DNA from: Amycolatopsis vastitatis
GTDB lineage: Bacteria; Actinomycetota; Actinomycetes; Mycobacteriales; Pseudonocardiaceae
Length of the DNA stretch: 64,000 nt
Direction: 5' to 3'
Assembly: GCF_002234595.1 (NCBI RefSeq)
Contig: NZ_NMUL01000021.1
Location: 124,001-188,000 of the forward strand
In this document: positions 9,145 to 18,209 of the stretch, one piece after another
Layout of the letters: the number at the start of each line of letters is the position of its first letter
How positions within the stretch are numbered: position 1 is the first letter of the stretch
Program-made: the position numbers and the translations under genes
Notes under the pieces: model-generated
The model's input: the letters and a program-made list of their open reading frames with translations, nothing else
Told to the model about the DNA's origin: nothing
Databases searched by the model: none

Positions 9145-10545
9145 ATGACGCTGTCGAGTACGCAGTTGAAACAGATCGCACACCGGTGGGTGGACGCGAT
9201 CAATTCCGGGAACGTGGAAGCGCTGGACGACATCGTCGCGCCGGACGTGGTCGACCATTCCGGCCTGACCGCCGGGCACGGCGAAGGTTGTTACGGGTAC
9301 AAGCAGCTGGTGCAGCAGCTGCTCGACAGTCTCCCCGGTTATTCCTCGCATGTCGATTCCGTCGAGGTGCAGGGCGATCTGGTGACGATTCGGCAGACCG
9401 GCAAGGCGCCGCCCCCCGCGCACTTCTCGGCCATGCTCGCACCGGATGCCGCGGGCGTCGACGCCACCGGCGACATGGAGTTCAAGGTCACCTCGGTCGT
9501 CCGGGTCGACGACGAGGGCAAGATCGCCGAACACTGGGCGGCGGAAGGACCGTTCGGGCAGAAGAGCACGCCGGACGACTGGCGTCCGGGTCCCCCGCCG
9601 ACGGGCTCGCCCGAGGCCAACAAGGTGTTCATGCGGGCCTACGTCCGCAACGTCATCGACGCGATGGCGGCCGAGAACGCCCGGTACTACATGGCGGACA
9701 ATTTCTACAACCACGACCCCGCCCCCGGCGAGCAGCACGGCGTCGAAGGCGCGATCGCCTTCATCTCCAGCATCTTCACGGCGTTTTCCGAATTCCACAC
9801 CACGATCGAAGAGCAGCTCGCCGAAGCCGACATCGTCGTCGGCCGCTGGTCGCAGAGTTTCGTGAACACCGGTCCCTATCTCGGTTTCCCGGCGAGCGGC
9901 AAGCAGATCCACATCGGTGGAATCACCGTCACGCGCGTGCGTGACGACCGGATCCTCGAGGAATGGGAGGCCCGGGACGCGTTGAGCCTGCTGAACCAGA
10001 TGGGCATTCCGTCGCCGTTCGGCGCACTCGAAGACGACACCGCGCCGGCGACCACGGACCCGAAGGAGCTCGCCCGCCGGTTCTTCTACGAGGTTTGGGA
10101 CAGCGGCGACCTGACCGTCGCGGACACGATCTTCGCACCGGACTTCGCCAACAACAGCACCGTCACCGGGCAGCGCCCCGGGGTGGCCGGGGTGAAGCAG
10201 CTCGTGCGGGCGTTCCGGACCGGCTTCCCCGACTGTTCCGTGAGCGTGGACCTGCAGACCGGGGAAGGCGACCGGGTCGCGACGCGGTACACGTTCCGGG
10301 GCACGCACCGCGGGACGTTCCGGGGTCTGCCTGCCACCGGCAAGCCGGTCGAGGTCAGCGGGATCAGCATCCACTCGGTGGCCGACGGCAAGATCACCGG
10401 CCACTGGGGCTTCTTCGACGACGCGAGCCTGCTGTTCCAGCTCGGCCTCGTCCAGTACCCGAACCCAGACCCGAACCCGGACCCGGGACCAGGACCGGGA
10501 CCGGGACCGGGCCCCTGGGGCACGGCGGGGACCGCCGGCCGATGA
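9145..10545 (+). CDS. Triple SnoaL-like (NTF2-fold) protein
   Basis: A protein of 466 residues made of three consecutive SnoaL-like domains (about 1-150, 155-290 and 300-430). Each starts with a helix of the 'RRFFYEVWDSGDLTVADTIF' kind and ends with strands of the VxGIxxxxVxDGKIxExW kind. It closes with an Asp/Pro/Gly-rich tail (NPDPNPDPGPGPGPG). SnoaL-type domains include polyketide cyclases, small-ligand binders and ester cyclases; three in one chain is unusual. First gene of the operon, with a good GGAGGGGG ribosome site. The stop overlaps the next ATG (ATGA). The catalytic role is unknown. Confidence 0.85.
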   Translation: MTLSSTQLKQIAHRWVDAINSGNVEALDDIVAPDVVDHSGLTAGHGEGCYGYKQLVQQLLDSLPGYSSHVDSVEVQGDLVTIRQTGKAPPPAHFSAMLAPDAAGVDATGDMEFKVTSVVRVDDEGKIAEHWAAEGPFGQKSTPDDWRPGPPPTGSPEANKVFMRAYVRNVIDAMAAENARYYMADNFYNHDPAPGEQHGVEGAIAFISSIFTAFSEFHTTIEEQLAEADIVVGRWSQSFVNTGPYLGFPASGKQIHIGGITVTRVRDDRILEEWEARDALSLLNQMGIPSPFGALEDDTAPATTDPKELARRFFYEVWDSGDLTVADTIFAPDFANNSTVTGQRPGVAGVKQLVRAFRTGFPDCSVSVDLQTGEGDRVATRYTFRGTHRGTFRGLPATGKPVEVSGISIHSVADGKITGHWGFFDDASLLFQLGLVQYPNPDPNPDPGPGPGPGPGPWGTAGTAGR

Positions 10546-12407
10546 CCGCGCACACGTCCGTCCGCACCCCGGCCGACGTGGTCCGCAGCCTGATCGACAC
10601 CGTCTACCGGAGCCGGGACGCGGGTCCGCTCGCCGGGCTGGTGGATCCCGCCGCGCGCGACGCGCTGCTCGACTGCGCCCGGGTGCTGGCCCTGCTGGCC
10701 GGGTTCCCGGACGGGCGGCTGGAAATCGAAGACGCGGTGCACGAGACCGATTCCGTGGTGCTCAGGCTCACGCTGCGCGGCACCCAGACCGGCCCGACCG
10801 CCGGGCACGGGCCGACGGGCCGGCTGCTGGCCCTGCCGGTGTTCGGCAGCTACCGGGTGGCGAACGCCCGGATCGTCGACGCGTGGCAGGCGTGGGACAC
10901 CGGGGAGGTCGGCGGCCCGCCGGTGCTCACCGCCGGTGAACCGCTGGTCGACCTGGACGAGCTCCAGGGCAACGTGTTCCCTGGGTTCAACAAGGCCCGG
11001 CTGGCCTTGGTGCAGTTCACGATCACCGACGCCGCGGCCGCACGCCGAGCGCTCGCCGCGCTCGCCGACCAGGTCGCGACGGCGGCGGAGGTACTGCCCT
11101 TCAACCGGTTGTTCTCGGCGCTGCGTTCGCGGCGAGGCGCCGAGCCGGTGTCGTCGACCTGGTGCAACGTCGCGTTGTCGTACCCCGCGTTGCGCGCGCT
11201 GGCCACCGGCGCCGAGCAGTTCGCCGACGCGGCCTTCCGCGCGGGTATGCGGCCCCGGATGGCCGAGGCCGGCGTCGACCTGGCGTCCTGGGACGACGGC
11301 GCCGGCGCGGACGTGCTGCTCCTCGTCGCCTCCGACGACGACGACAAGCTGCGCGCCCAGGTGGCCGAGGTGGCCGGCCTGCTCGATCCCGGGCTCCGGC
11401 CGGTCGCCGAGGAGTACGGAGCGAGGCTGGCCGGCCAAGAGCCGTTCGGATTCCAGGACGGGATCTCCCAACCCGGTCTGCGCGGCCGCAGGTCCGACGT
11501 CCCGTGGGAACCGATGACACCCCGGCAGAACCCGGTGCGCCCGGACGAGGGCAAGCCCGGACAGGCACTGGTGTGGCCGGGCGAGTTCGTGTTCGGCTAC
11601 CCGGCGCAGCCCGCGGGCTCCACGGGCACACCGGTGGAGCGGACCGGCGCGCCCGGCTGGGCGCGCAACGGGTCCTTCCTGGTGTACGGCCGGTTCCGGC
11701 AGGACCCGGCCGAGTTCCGCCGGTTCACCGGCGCCACCGCGGAACGGCTGGCCGCCACCGAGCCGGCCCTCGCCGGCCTGACCGGGGAGCGGCTCGCCGC
11801 TCTGCTGGTCGGCCGGTGGCGCAGTGGCGCACCGACGATCCGGGCGCCGTGGGCGGACGACCCCGTGATGGCCGCCGACCGCTGCGCCGACAACGACTTC
11901 GCCTACCGGTCACCGCGGCAACCGCTCGGCGACGCCGCGCCGGGGCGGTGCGGCGGAGGCGGCTTCCCGCCCGCACCGGCCGACCCCGGCGGGCTGGCCT
12001 GCCCGTACGCGGCACACATCCGGAAGAGCTACCCCCGGGACGACATCGCTCCGGCCGAAGTGCAGCGGCACCGGATGCTGCGCAGGGGCATCCCCTATAC
12101 GTCCTCTGTGGACGATCAGGACCGGGGCCTGCTCTTCCTGAGCTACCAGACCTCGATCGAGCAGCAGTTCGAGTTCGTCCTGAAGCAGTGGCTGGCGAAC
12201 CCGAAGTTCCGCGCACCGGACGAGGGAGAGGACCTGATCGTCGCCCCGGCGTTCTTCGGCAGGCACGTGTTCGGCCTGCGGGTCCCCTCCGGTGATGGTG
12301 TCCGCACCATTCCCCTGGAGCCGGAACGACCATGGACCGCGTTGACCGGGGGCGGCTACTTCTTCGCGCCGTCGATCAGCACGTTACGGCACCTCGGCGG
12401 GCAATGA
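10542..12407 (+). CDS. SnoaL-like domain fused to a DyP-type heme peroxidase
   Basis: A protein of 621 residues. Residues 1-120 form a degenerate SnoaL/NTF2-like domain. Residues about 135-615 form a dye-decolourising peroxidase with GFQDG (303-307, distal Asp306), the proximal His492 in AAHIRKSYPRD, and the distal Arg in HRMLRRGIPY (511-519). Heme ligation and peroxide activation are therefore expected. No signal peptide is visible, so it is probably cytoplasmic, unlike exported DyPs. Translationally coupled (ATGA) to the triple-SnoaL gene, which suggests a joint complex or substrate. I do not know another named protein with this fusion. Confidence 0.87.
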   Translation: MTAHTSVRTPADVVRSLIDTVYRSRDAGPLAGLVDPAARDALLDCARVLALLAGFPDGRLEIEDAVHETDSVVLRLTLRGTQTGPTAGHGPTGRLLALPVFGSYRVANARIVDAWQAWDTGEVGGPPVLTAGEPLVDLDELQGNVFPGFNKARLALVQFTITDAAAARRALAALADQVATAAEVLPFNRLFSALRSRRGAEPVSSTWCNVALSYPALRALATGAEQFADAAFRAGMRPRMAEAGVDLASWDDGAGADVLLLVASDDDDKLRAQVAEVAGLLDPGLRPVAEEYGARLAGQEPFGFQDGISQPGLRGRRSDVPWEPMTPRQNPVRPDEGKPGQALVWPGEFVFGYPAQPAGSTGTPVERTGAPGWARNGSFLVYGRFRQDPAEFRRFTGATAERLAATEPALAGLTGERLAALLVGRWRSGAPTIRAPWADDPVMAADRCADNDFAYRSPRQPLGDAAPGRCGGGGFPPAPADPGGLACPYAAHIRKSYPRDDIAPAEVQRHRMLRRGIPYTSSVDDQDRGLLFLSYQTSIEQQFEFVLKQWLANPKFRAPDEGEDLIVAPAFFGRHVFGLRVPSGDGVRTIPLEPERPWTALTGGGYFFAPSISTLRHLGGQ

Positions 12408-12435
12408 GCCGGGATCGAGAACGCGGAAGGGCGAG

Positions 12436-14001
12436 ATGACGCAGTCAGCCGACCAGAGCACGGAAGCCACCCGGACCGATCCGGTGATCCAGCAGACCTT
12501 CCGGACGCTGGTGAGCACGCCGGCCTTCTTCGCCTTGGCACACTTCGACTACGGCGTCGGGGCATCGTTCCCACCGGCGAAGGGAGCCGGCCCCGTCGCC
12601 TTCCGGGTGGTGCGGGGGACACTCGAGTTCACCGCCGAGGGCGTGGTCACCAAGACCCCGGCGGGAAGCCGGACCGCGCAGGACATCCCCGCCGGACAGA
12701 CGTTCACGGTGACGGCGGACGACCAGCTCGTGGTGCCCGGCGACGTCGTGCACAGCGCCCGCACGGCAGGTGACGGCCCGGCCCGCATCCTCGGGCTGGC
12801 GCTGTTCGCCGGCGAGCCGGCCCAGCAGTTCCCGCCGGGCATCACCTTCGAGCCGCTGACCCTTGGTCCGGTCACCGCACTGCCTGCCGCCCCGGCCACG
12901 GCGTCGGTGCGCAGGTTCACCCTCGCCGCCGGGCGGCACCGGACGTCCGAGGACGCCGGCGGCCCCCGCATCCTGCACGTCGAGTCCGGCACGCTGACCG
13001 CGAAGCTGCGGTCGGGGACGGGAACCGTCACCCGCGCGGCGGACCCGCTCGGCCGGTCCGATCCTCTGACCGCCGGGCAGCCGGCCGAGCTGTCCGCCGG
13101 GGACGGCGTGCTGCTGCAAGCCGGCGGCGTCGTGGAGGTCGAGGGCGACGGCGCGACCGTGCTCGACGCCGCGGTCGGCGGCCGCTCCGGCCGGCAGGCC
13201 GACAACGTGGCACTCGTGCTCGGCTACGCCGACGACGTGTCCGGCGACGCGCCCGGACAGCTGGCGGCCCGCTACTTCGCGGATTCCTACCTCCTGCACG
13301 ACGCGGTGTGGGGCGAAGAGGTCGGCCTGACCGGTGTCGCGGGGCTCGCGAAGGCCGGATCCACCCGGTTCTCCGGCTGGTCGGCCCGGATCGACGACCA
13401 GGCCGCCCAGGACGATCTCGTGGCGACCCGATGGGCACTGACCTTCGTCCACCAGGGCAAGGAGGTCGGCATCCCGGGGATCACGATCACCAGGGTGCGC
13501 GAAGGCAAGATGGCCGAAGGGTGGGAGGCGCCCGACGTGAACGAGCTACTCCGGCAGACGGGCGCGGCGAGCGCGCCCGGCGAACTCGACGCCGACGGCG
13601 GCGACGACGTCACGGCCACGGCCGGCCGGTTCGTCTACGACCTCTGGAGCGCCGGGGACCTGACGGTCGTCGACACCCTGTTCGCCCCGGACTACACGAA
13701 CCACACGCCACTGGCCGGGCAGCGGCCGGGACGGGACGGCGTGCGCCAGTTCGTCGCCCGGTGGCGCACCGCGTTCCCCGACGTCAACGTCTCCGTCGAC
13801 CTGCTCGTCGTGGACCGCGGCCGGGCCGTGGTGCGCTGGACGTCCCGCGGGACGCACCGCGGCGGCCTGCTGGGCATCCCGCCGTCGGGCCGGTACCTCA
13901 CGCTGTCCGGCATCACGGTGCTGGCCGTCCGGGCAGGCGCCATCGTCGAGTCCTGGCAGCAGTGGGACATCCGGCCGCTGCTCGCCACCGGCAGTCACTG
14001 A
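12436..14001 (+). CDS. Double cupin-like plus double SnoaL-like protein
   Basis: A protein of 521 residues. Residues about 15-150 and 155-240 are two cupin-like beta-barrels (VVRGTLEFTAEGVV...VVPGDVVHSARTAG; HVESGTLTAKL...LSAGDGVLLQAGG). Residues about 255-375 and 385-515 are two SnoaL-like domains (AARYFADSYLLHDAVWGEE; FVYDLWSAGDLTVVDTLFAPDYTNH). The complete cupin metal-binding His set is not obvious, so the cupins may be binding modules. Third gene of the operon, 28 bp after the DyP gene. Its last domain is clearly paralogous to the third domain of the first gene, consistent with domain shuffling within the operon. Confidence 0.78.
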   Translation: MTQSADQSTEATRTDPVIQQTFRTLVSTPAFFALAHFDYGVGASFPPAKGAGPVAFRVVRGTLEFTAEGVVTKTPAGSRTAQDIPAGQTFTVTADDQLVVPGDVVHSARTAGDGPARILGLALFAGEPAQQFPPGITFEPLTLGPVTALPAAPATASVRRFTLAAGRHRTSEDAGGPRILHVESGTLTAKLRSGTGTVTRAADPLGRSDPLTAGQPAELSAGDGVLLQAGGVVEVEGDGATVLDAAVGGRSGRQADNVALVLGYADDVSGDAPGQLAARYFADSYLLHDAVWGEEVGLTGVAGLAKAGSTRFSGWSARIDDQAAQDDLVATRWALTFVHQGKEVGIPGITITRVREGKMAEGWEAPDVNELLRQTGAASAPGELDADGGDDVTATAGRFVYDLWSAGDLTVVDTLFAPDYTNHTPLAGQRPGRDGVRQFVARWRTAFPDVNVSVDLLVVDRGRAVVRWTSRGTHRGGLLGIPPSGRYLTLSGITVLAVRAGAIVESWQQWDIRPLLATGSH

Positions 14002-14019
14002 ACGAAGGGGACGGTTGTC

Positions 14020-14958
14020 ATGACCACGGCCGAGAACACGACGGTGCTCCAGTCCTTCGTCAGGACCGTGCTGGACGGCAAGGACCTGCCGGCGGCGGAG
14101 AAGTTCCTCAGCCGGAACTTCCTGCACCACGACCGCGCACCGGGCGAGGACACCGGGCAGCAGACCGGGCTCGCCGGCACGCAGAGCTTCCTCGCCAACA
14201 CGGTGTTCACCGCGTTCTCCCAGTTCGACACCACGTTCGAGGACGTGGTGGCCGAGGGCGACCTGGTCGCGGCACGCTGGCACCAGACGAGCGTGAACAC
14301 CGGCGCCTGGCTCGGCAGGCCCGCGACCGGCAGCACGGTGGACATCGCGGGCATCTCGATCGTCCGCGTCCGCGACGGGCTGATCGTGGAGGAATGGGAG
14401 GCGCGGGACAGCGTCTCGATGCTGCGCCAGCTCGGTGTCGCGCTCCCCAGGCTCACGGTGCTGCCGGGGGCGGCCGCGGCGCCACCACCGGAGTTCACCC
14501 CGGCGCCCTTCCGCGCCAACGGCCCCCTCGTGGGCGGGGAGCTCGGCCTGCTGGACCTCAAGTCGCTGGTGGCCAGCCTGTTCGCGAGCGTGTACAACAG
14601 CGGCAACGTCGGCCTGTTGCAGCTGCTGCTCGCACCCGGCTACGTGCTGCACGACCCGACCGGCCTGCTGCCGGGCACCAGGAACGGGATCGCCGGGCTG
14701 GTCGCGACCTTCCGCAGCGGGATGCCGGACTTCGCCACCACGGTCGATCTGCAGCTGGCACAGGGAGACCGCGTCGTGACGCGGTGGACCGGCCGGGGCA
14801 CGCACAAGGGCACCCTGTTCGGGATTGCCGCCACCGGTGTCCCGGTCAGCGTGAGCGGCATCAGCGTCGCGCGGGCCCGCGGCACCCAGATCCAGGAGGA
14901 ATGGCTGCTCTGGGACCAGCTGTCCCTTCTGCAGCAGGTCGCCGGCGGGCCCTTCTGA
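14020..14958 (+). CDS. Double SnoaL-like protein
   Basis: A protein of 312 residues with two SnoaL-like domains (about 1-145 and 170-310). The first closely resembles domain 2 of the triple-SnoaL protein (NFLHHDRAPGEDTG...TSVNTGAWLGRPATG versus NFYNHDPAPGEQHG...SFVNTGPYLGFPASG). The second resembles the domain-3 type (YNSGNVGLLQLLLAPGYVLHDP). Last gene of the operon, 18 bp after the cupin gene, with an AAGGGGA-type ribosome site before an ATG. Ligand or substrate is unknown. Confidence 0.83.
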   Translation: MTTAENTTVLQSFVRTVLDGKDLPAAEKFLSRNFLHHDRAPGEDTGQQTGLAGTQSFLANTVFTAFSQFDTTFEDVVAEGDLVAARWHQTSVNTGAWLGRPATGSTVDIAGISIVRVRDGLIVEEWEARDSVSMLRQLGVALPRLTVLPGAAAAPPPEFTPAPFRANGPLVGGELGLLDLKSLVASLFASVYNSGNVGLLQLLLAPGYVLHDPTGLLPGTRNGIAGLVATFRSGMPDFATTVDLQLAQGDRVVTRWTGRGTHKGTLFGIAATGVPVSVSGISVARARGTQIQEEWLLWDQLSLLQQVAGGPF

Positions 14959-14981
14959 CCCGGCTCCCCCCGGTGTCCGGG

Positions 14982-15010
14982 TTGACAATAGTTCACATTT
15001 ACCATAAACA
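14982..15010 (+). promoter_or_regulatory. Sigma70-type promoter giving a leaderless arsR transcript
   Basis: A perfect -35 box TTGACA (14982-14987), a 17-bp spacer and a weak -10 TAAACA (15005-15010). The predicted start point is 6-7 bp further on, which is the A of the ATG at 15017. No ribosome-binding site lies in between, so the mRNA is probably leaderless. Confidence 0.55.
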
Positions 15011-15016
15011 TTAGGT

Positions 15017-15364
15017 ATGCCGAGGCCCGTCGCCACCGAAGACGTCTTCCGCGCGGTGGCCGACCCCACCCGCCGTGCGGCGCTGGAAGTGCTCAGCCGG
15101 CGGCGGGACCTGCCGGTCGGTGAGCTCGCCGGTGAGCTCGGGGTCGGGCTGCCGATGCTGTCCCGCCACCTGGCGGTGCTGCGGGCCGCCGGCCTCGTCA
15201 CCGAGCAGCGCTCGGGACGGCAGCGGCTGTACCGGCTGCGCCCGGAGCCGCTGCGGGAGCTCTACGACTGGGCGGCGCTCTTCGGCGAGTTCTGGACCGA
15301 GCGGATCGGCAGCCTGCGCGCGTACCTCGACCGCCAGGCAGGCAACGAAACGGATGGAAGATGA
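15017..15364 (+). CDS. ArsR-family winged-helix repressor
   Basis: A protein of 115 residues with a complete ArsR winged-helix fold: helix-turn-helix LPVGELAGELGVGLPMLSRHLAVLRAAGLV and wing EQRSGRQRLYRL. It has no Cys-rich metal site (no CxC), so it belongs to the non-metal ArsR group found with SRPBCC genes. The stop overlaps the ATG of the SRPBCC gene (ATGA). It probably controls its own operon. It is a different subtype from the ArsR at 53.6 kb. Confidence 0.88.
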   Translation: MPRPVATEDVFRAVADPTRRAALEVLSRRRDLPVGELAGELGVGLPMLSRHLAVLRAAGLVTEQRSGRQRLYRLRPEPLRELYDWAALFGEFWTERIGSLRAYLDRQAGNETDGR

Positions 15365-15807
15365 CCACCTCGCAAGACATCACCGTGGACGTCGAACTGC
15401 CCTACCCGCCCGCCCGGGTGTGGCTGGCGCTGACCGACGCCGACGCGCTGGCCGACTGGCTGATGCCGGTCGACGGGTTCGCCCCGGAGGTGGGGCGGGA
15501 GTTCACCCTGCGCGCCAAGCCGATGCCCGGCTGGGACGGCGTCGTGCACTGCGAAGTGACCGAGGTCGACGAACCGCGCACCCTCGCCTACACCTGGCGC
15601 GGCAGCCGGATGCGCACCACCACGACGGTCACGTGGACCCTGGCCGCGGCCGACGGCGGGCACACGCGCCTTCGCCTGGCCCACCAGGGTTTCACCGGGC
15701 TGGGCGGCGCGGTACTGGCGCTCATGCACCGCGGCGGGTGGAAGAAGATCGCGCACACCCGGCTGGCCGGCCACCTCGCCCGCACCACCTCGAAGGACAA
15801 CACCTGA
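15361..15807 (+). CDS. SRPBCC (AHSA1/CalC-like) protein
   Basis: A protein of 148 residues forming one START-like domain. It has the typical opening ELPYPPARVWLALTDADALADWLMP, a central RTLAYTWRGS strand and a C-terminal helix GGWKKIAHTRLAGHL. Such proteins bind hydrophobic ligands; in the calicheamicin cluster CalC-type relatives confer resistance by self-sacrifice. The ArsR-SRPBCC pair is common in actinobacteria, so membership of the neighbouring clusters is uncertain. Confidence 0.85.
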   Translation: MTTSQDITVDVELPYPPARVWLALTDADALADWLMPVDGFAPEVGREFTLRAKPMPGWDGVVHCEVTEVDEPRTLAYTWRGSRMRTTTTVTWTLAAADGGHTRLRLAHQGFTGLGGAVLALMHRGGWKKIAHTRLAGHLARTTSKDNT

Positions 15808-15822
15808 GCTCGTACCCGAGAA

Positions 15823-15857
15823 GGTGGTCACCGGCGGGAACCCCGCCGGTGACCACC
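15823..15857. terminator. Bidirectional hairpin terminator between convergent genes
   Basis: A perfect 16-bp inverted repeat (GGTGGTCACCGGCGGG, loop AAC) lies between the SRPBCC stop and the convergent DUF4287-type gene. It is not followed by a strong T-run in either direction. Confidence 0.75.
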
Positions 15858-15886
15858 CGACCCCTCGCCAGGTGCCGCCGCGACGC

Positions 15887-16456
15887 TCAGTTCTGTTCGT
15901 AGGCCTGCTTGAGCAGGCCGACCAGTTCGTCGTCGACCTCGTCGGCCCTCGTCACGCCGGCCTTGTGCGTGGACTGCCCCGGCGCCGACGCCGCTGCCAG
16001 CCGCTTCGACTTCGGCGCGTCGGTGAACCGGAGTCCGAGGTCGACCCGGGTCGCCGTGGTCGGCTGGATCGCGGCGAACTGCCGTCGCCGGTTCACCGCG
16101 ACGAAGTTCGCCCGCACTTCGACCTCGACGTCGTCGCCCAGCGACTTGGCCTCCTTCAGGAGTGACTCGTAGATCGGTTTGAGCGCCTGCTTCTTGCCGG
16201 CGTACTGGGCGGTGAGGTGATCGTCCGCCGTCGGCTCGGACCAGCCCGCCTTCTTGGCCGCCGCGATCGCGACGGCTTCCTGCTGCGGCTTGGTGAAGCT
16301 GTGTTCCGACTTCAGCCATGCCCGAACCGAGCGCTGGTCGAGCGCGTCGAGTCCGGCTTTTTCGACCTCGGCCACCCATTCGTCGGCCGACTTGCCGGTC
16401 TTCGCGGGCAGGGAGGCGGCGACGCGCTCGAGCATCTCGTTCCCGGACAATGCCAT
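15887..16456 (-). CDS. DUF4287/DUF5655-type protein
   Basis: A protein of 189 residues. The N-terminal third (KTGKSADEWVAEVEKAGLDALDQRSVRAWLKSEH...) fits the helical DUF4287 domain. The rest (YAGKKQALKPIYESLLKEAKSLGDDVEVEVRANFVAVNRRRQFAAIQPTTATRVDLGLRF) fits DUF5655, a small domain that may bind nucleic acid or nucleotides. Function is unknown. It ends toward the shared terminator and lies 40 bp downstream of the MFS gene on the same strand order. Confidence 0.75.
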   Translation of the reverse strand: MALSGNEMLERVAASLPAKTGKSADEWVAEVEKAGLDALDQRSVRAWLKSEHSFTKPQQEAVAIAAAKKAGWSEPTADDHLTAQYAGKKQALKPIYESLLKEAKSLGDDVEVEVRANFVAVNRRRQFAAIQPTTATRVDLGLRFTDAPKSKRLAAASAPGQSTHKAGVTRADEVDDELVGLLKQAYEQN

Positions 16457-16496
16457 TCGTGGATCCTTTCGTCAGTGGGTGATCATCGGACGCCTC

Positions 16497-18080
16497 TCAG
16501 CCCCAGGAAGACGCGGGATCGAATTCGGGAGCCTTGACGCGGCTCGCGATGATCGCGGCGATCACCATCACCGCGGCGCCGACGATCATCGCCACGTTGA
16601 GGCCACTGGTGAAGCTCTGGTCGATCGCCGTCTTGATCTGGGCGTCGACTTCGGATGAGATGCCTCCGACGTGCGGCAGGACACCTTGCGCGGCCACGGA
16701 AGCCTGGGCGACCGCGGCGTCGGCCGCGCTTTGCGTGACTCCGGCGGTCGCGAGCCTGCCGGGCAGATCGTCCCGCACGTGCACACCGATGATCGAGCCG
16801 AGGATCGCGGTGCCGAGCACCGCACCGAGCATCAGCCCGGTCTGCTGCAACCCGGAGGCGACCCCGGCGAGGTTCTGCGGGCTGTGGCCGAGGATCGCCT
16901 CGACGGCGACCGGGATGATCGCCCCGATCCCGATGCCCATCAGGCCCAGCGCCGGGCCGAGCAGCCAGTACGACGAGTCCGCCCGGAGCATGACGATGCC
17001 CACCGAGCCGAGCGCGACGAGGAACGCGCCGAGCATCATCGGCACGTGCGGGCCCTGCTGCTTGCCCAGCTTGGTGCCCACCGCCGCGCCGAGCCCGAAA
17101 AGGACGGTCTGCGGCAGCAGCAGCACGCCGGTCATCAGCGGCGAACGGTCCTGGACGTGTTCCAGGTACAGGCCGAAGTAGAAGTAGCTGCCGAAGGCGA
17201 CGAACGCGCCCAGGGCGACGACCACCACCGCGGCGGACAGCGAGACCGAACGGAACAGCCGGAGCGGGAGCACGGCGTTCTCCGAGGCCCGCTGCCGCCA
17301 CAGGAACAGGGCGAACAGCACCACGGCCGCGGCGAAGTACAGGCCGGCGTCCAGTCCGAAGCCCGACACCGGGATCCGGGTGATCGCCCACACCACCGCG
17401 AAGAGCGCGGCCGAAAGCAGGAGCACGCCCGGGATGTCGATCGGGGCCGGCTGCCGCTGCTCGCGGCCCTTGTCCATCAGGACCAGGCCCGCGATCACGA
17501 CGATCAGGCAGATCGGGACGTTGAGGAAGAAGATCCCCCGCCAGTCCCACAGGCCGACGACGAGCCCGCCGATGAACGGGCCGGCGGCCATCGCCAGCGC
17601 GCCGAACCCCGCCCAGATCCCGATGGCGGCCTTCAGCTTGTCGAACGGGAAGACGTTGCGGATGATCGCGAGCGAGTTCGGTGCCAGCACGGCCCCGAAG
17701 ATGCCCTGCACGACCCGGGCGCCGATCAGCACGCCGACCGAGCCCGCCGTACCGGCGACCACCGAGCTGGCCGCGAACCCGACCATGCCCACCAGGAACG
17801 TCGAGCGGTGGCCGAACCGGTCACCGATCTTCCCGGCGGTGATCAGAAAGACGACGACAGCGAACATGTAGCCATTGCTGACCCATTGCAACTGGTTCAG
17901 CTGGGTACCGAGGTCGACGGCGATCCGGGGGTTGCCGATCGTCATCACTGTCGTGTCGAGCGCCTCCATCATGGCGCCCAGCGAGACGAGGACCAGCGTG
18001 AGCCACGCCCGGCGGGGCACGACGCTCGGCGGCGCGTCCGCGGGCGCCGACGGCCAGCTCTCATTACCGGATTGAGTCAC
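16497..18080 (-). CDS. MFS drug efflux transporter, DHA2 (14-helix) family
   Basis: A protein of 527 residues with 14 predicted membrane segments. It has the DHA2 signature DTTVMTIGNPRIAVDLG in helix 1 and the motif-A loop GKIGDRFGHRSTFLVG, and resembles EmrB/QacA-type proton antiporters. It could export the product of one of the nearby biosynthetic gene sets, or act as a general multidrug pump. A 7-7-7 inverted repeat 38-58 bp upstream of the ATG is a candidate operator. No local TetR/MarR regulator is encoded. Confidence 0.88.
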   Translation of the reverse strand: MTQSGNESWPSAPADAPPSVVPRRAWLTLVLVSLGAMMEALDTTVMTIGNPRIAVDLGTQLNQLQWVSNGYMFAVVVFLITAGKIGDRFGHRSTFLVGMVGFAASSVVAGTAGSVGVLIGARVVQGIFGAVLAPNSLAIIRNVFPFDKLKAAIGIWAGFGALAMAAGPFIGGLVVGLWDWRGIFFLNVPICLIVVIAGLVLMDKGREQRQPAPIDIPGVLLLSAALFAVVWAITRIPVSGFGLDAGLYFAAAVVLFALFLWRQRASENAVLPLRLFRSVSLSAAVVVVALGAFVAFGSYFYFGLYLEHVQDRSPLMTGVLLLPQTVLFGLGAAVGTKLGKQQGPHVPMMLGAFLVALGSVGIVMLRADSSYWLLGPALGLMGIGIGAIIPVAVEAILGHSPQNLAGVASGLQQTGLMLGAVLGTAILGSIIGVHVRDDLPGRLATAGVTQSAADAAVAQASVAAQGVLPHVGGISSEVDAQIKTAIDQSFTSGLNVAMIVGAAVMVIAAIIASRVKAPEFDPASSWG

Positions 18081-18117
18081 AGCTGTCTCCCGTGCGAGGG
18101 AATGGTAGTGACGAGCC

Positions 18118-18138
18118 GGTACACATACCCGGTGTACC
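18118..18138. promoter_or_regulatory. Candidate operator (7-7-7 inverted repeat) upstream of the efflux pump
   Basis: GGTACAC-7 bp-GTGTACC is a perfect inverted repeat in the leader of the MFS gene. The geometry suits a TetR-type dimer. The regulator is unknown. Confidence 0.4.
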
Positions 18139-18209
18139 TGGGCATGCGTACCGAACTCAGGAAGGGGGATGTGAACAGGATTTCCGGCGGAATCGGGCCG
18201 GGAAAAGGA

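Noticed and set aside
10459..10516. Hexanucleotide-like GAC/CCG repeat as a functional DNA element
   Set aside because: It encodes the Asp/Pro/Gly tail of the triple-SnoaL protein in frame; a simple coding repeat explains it.
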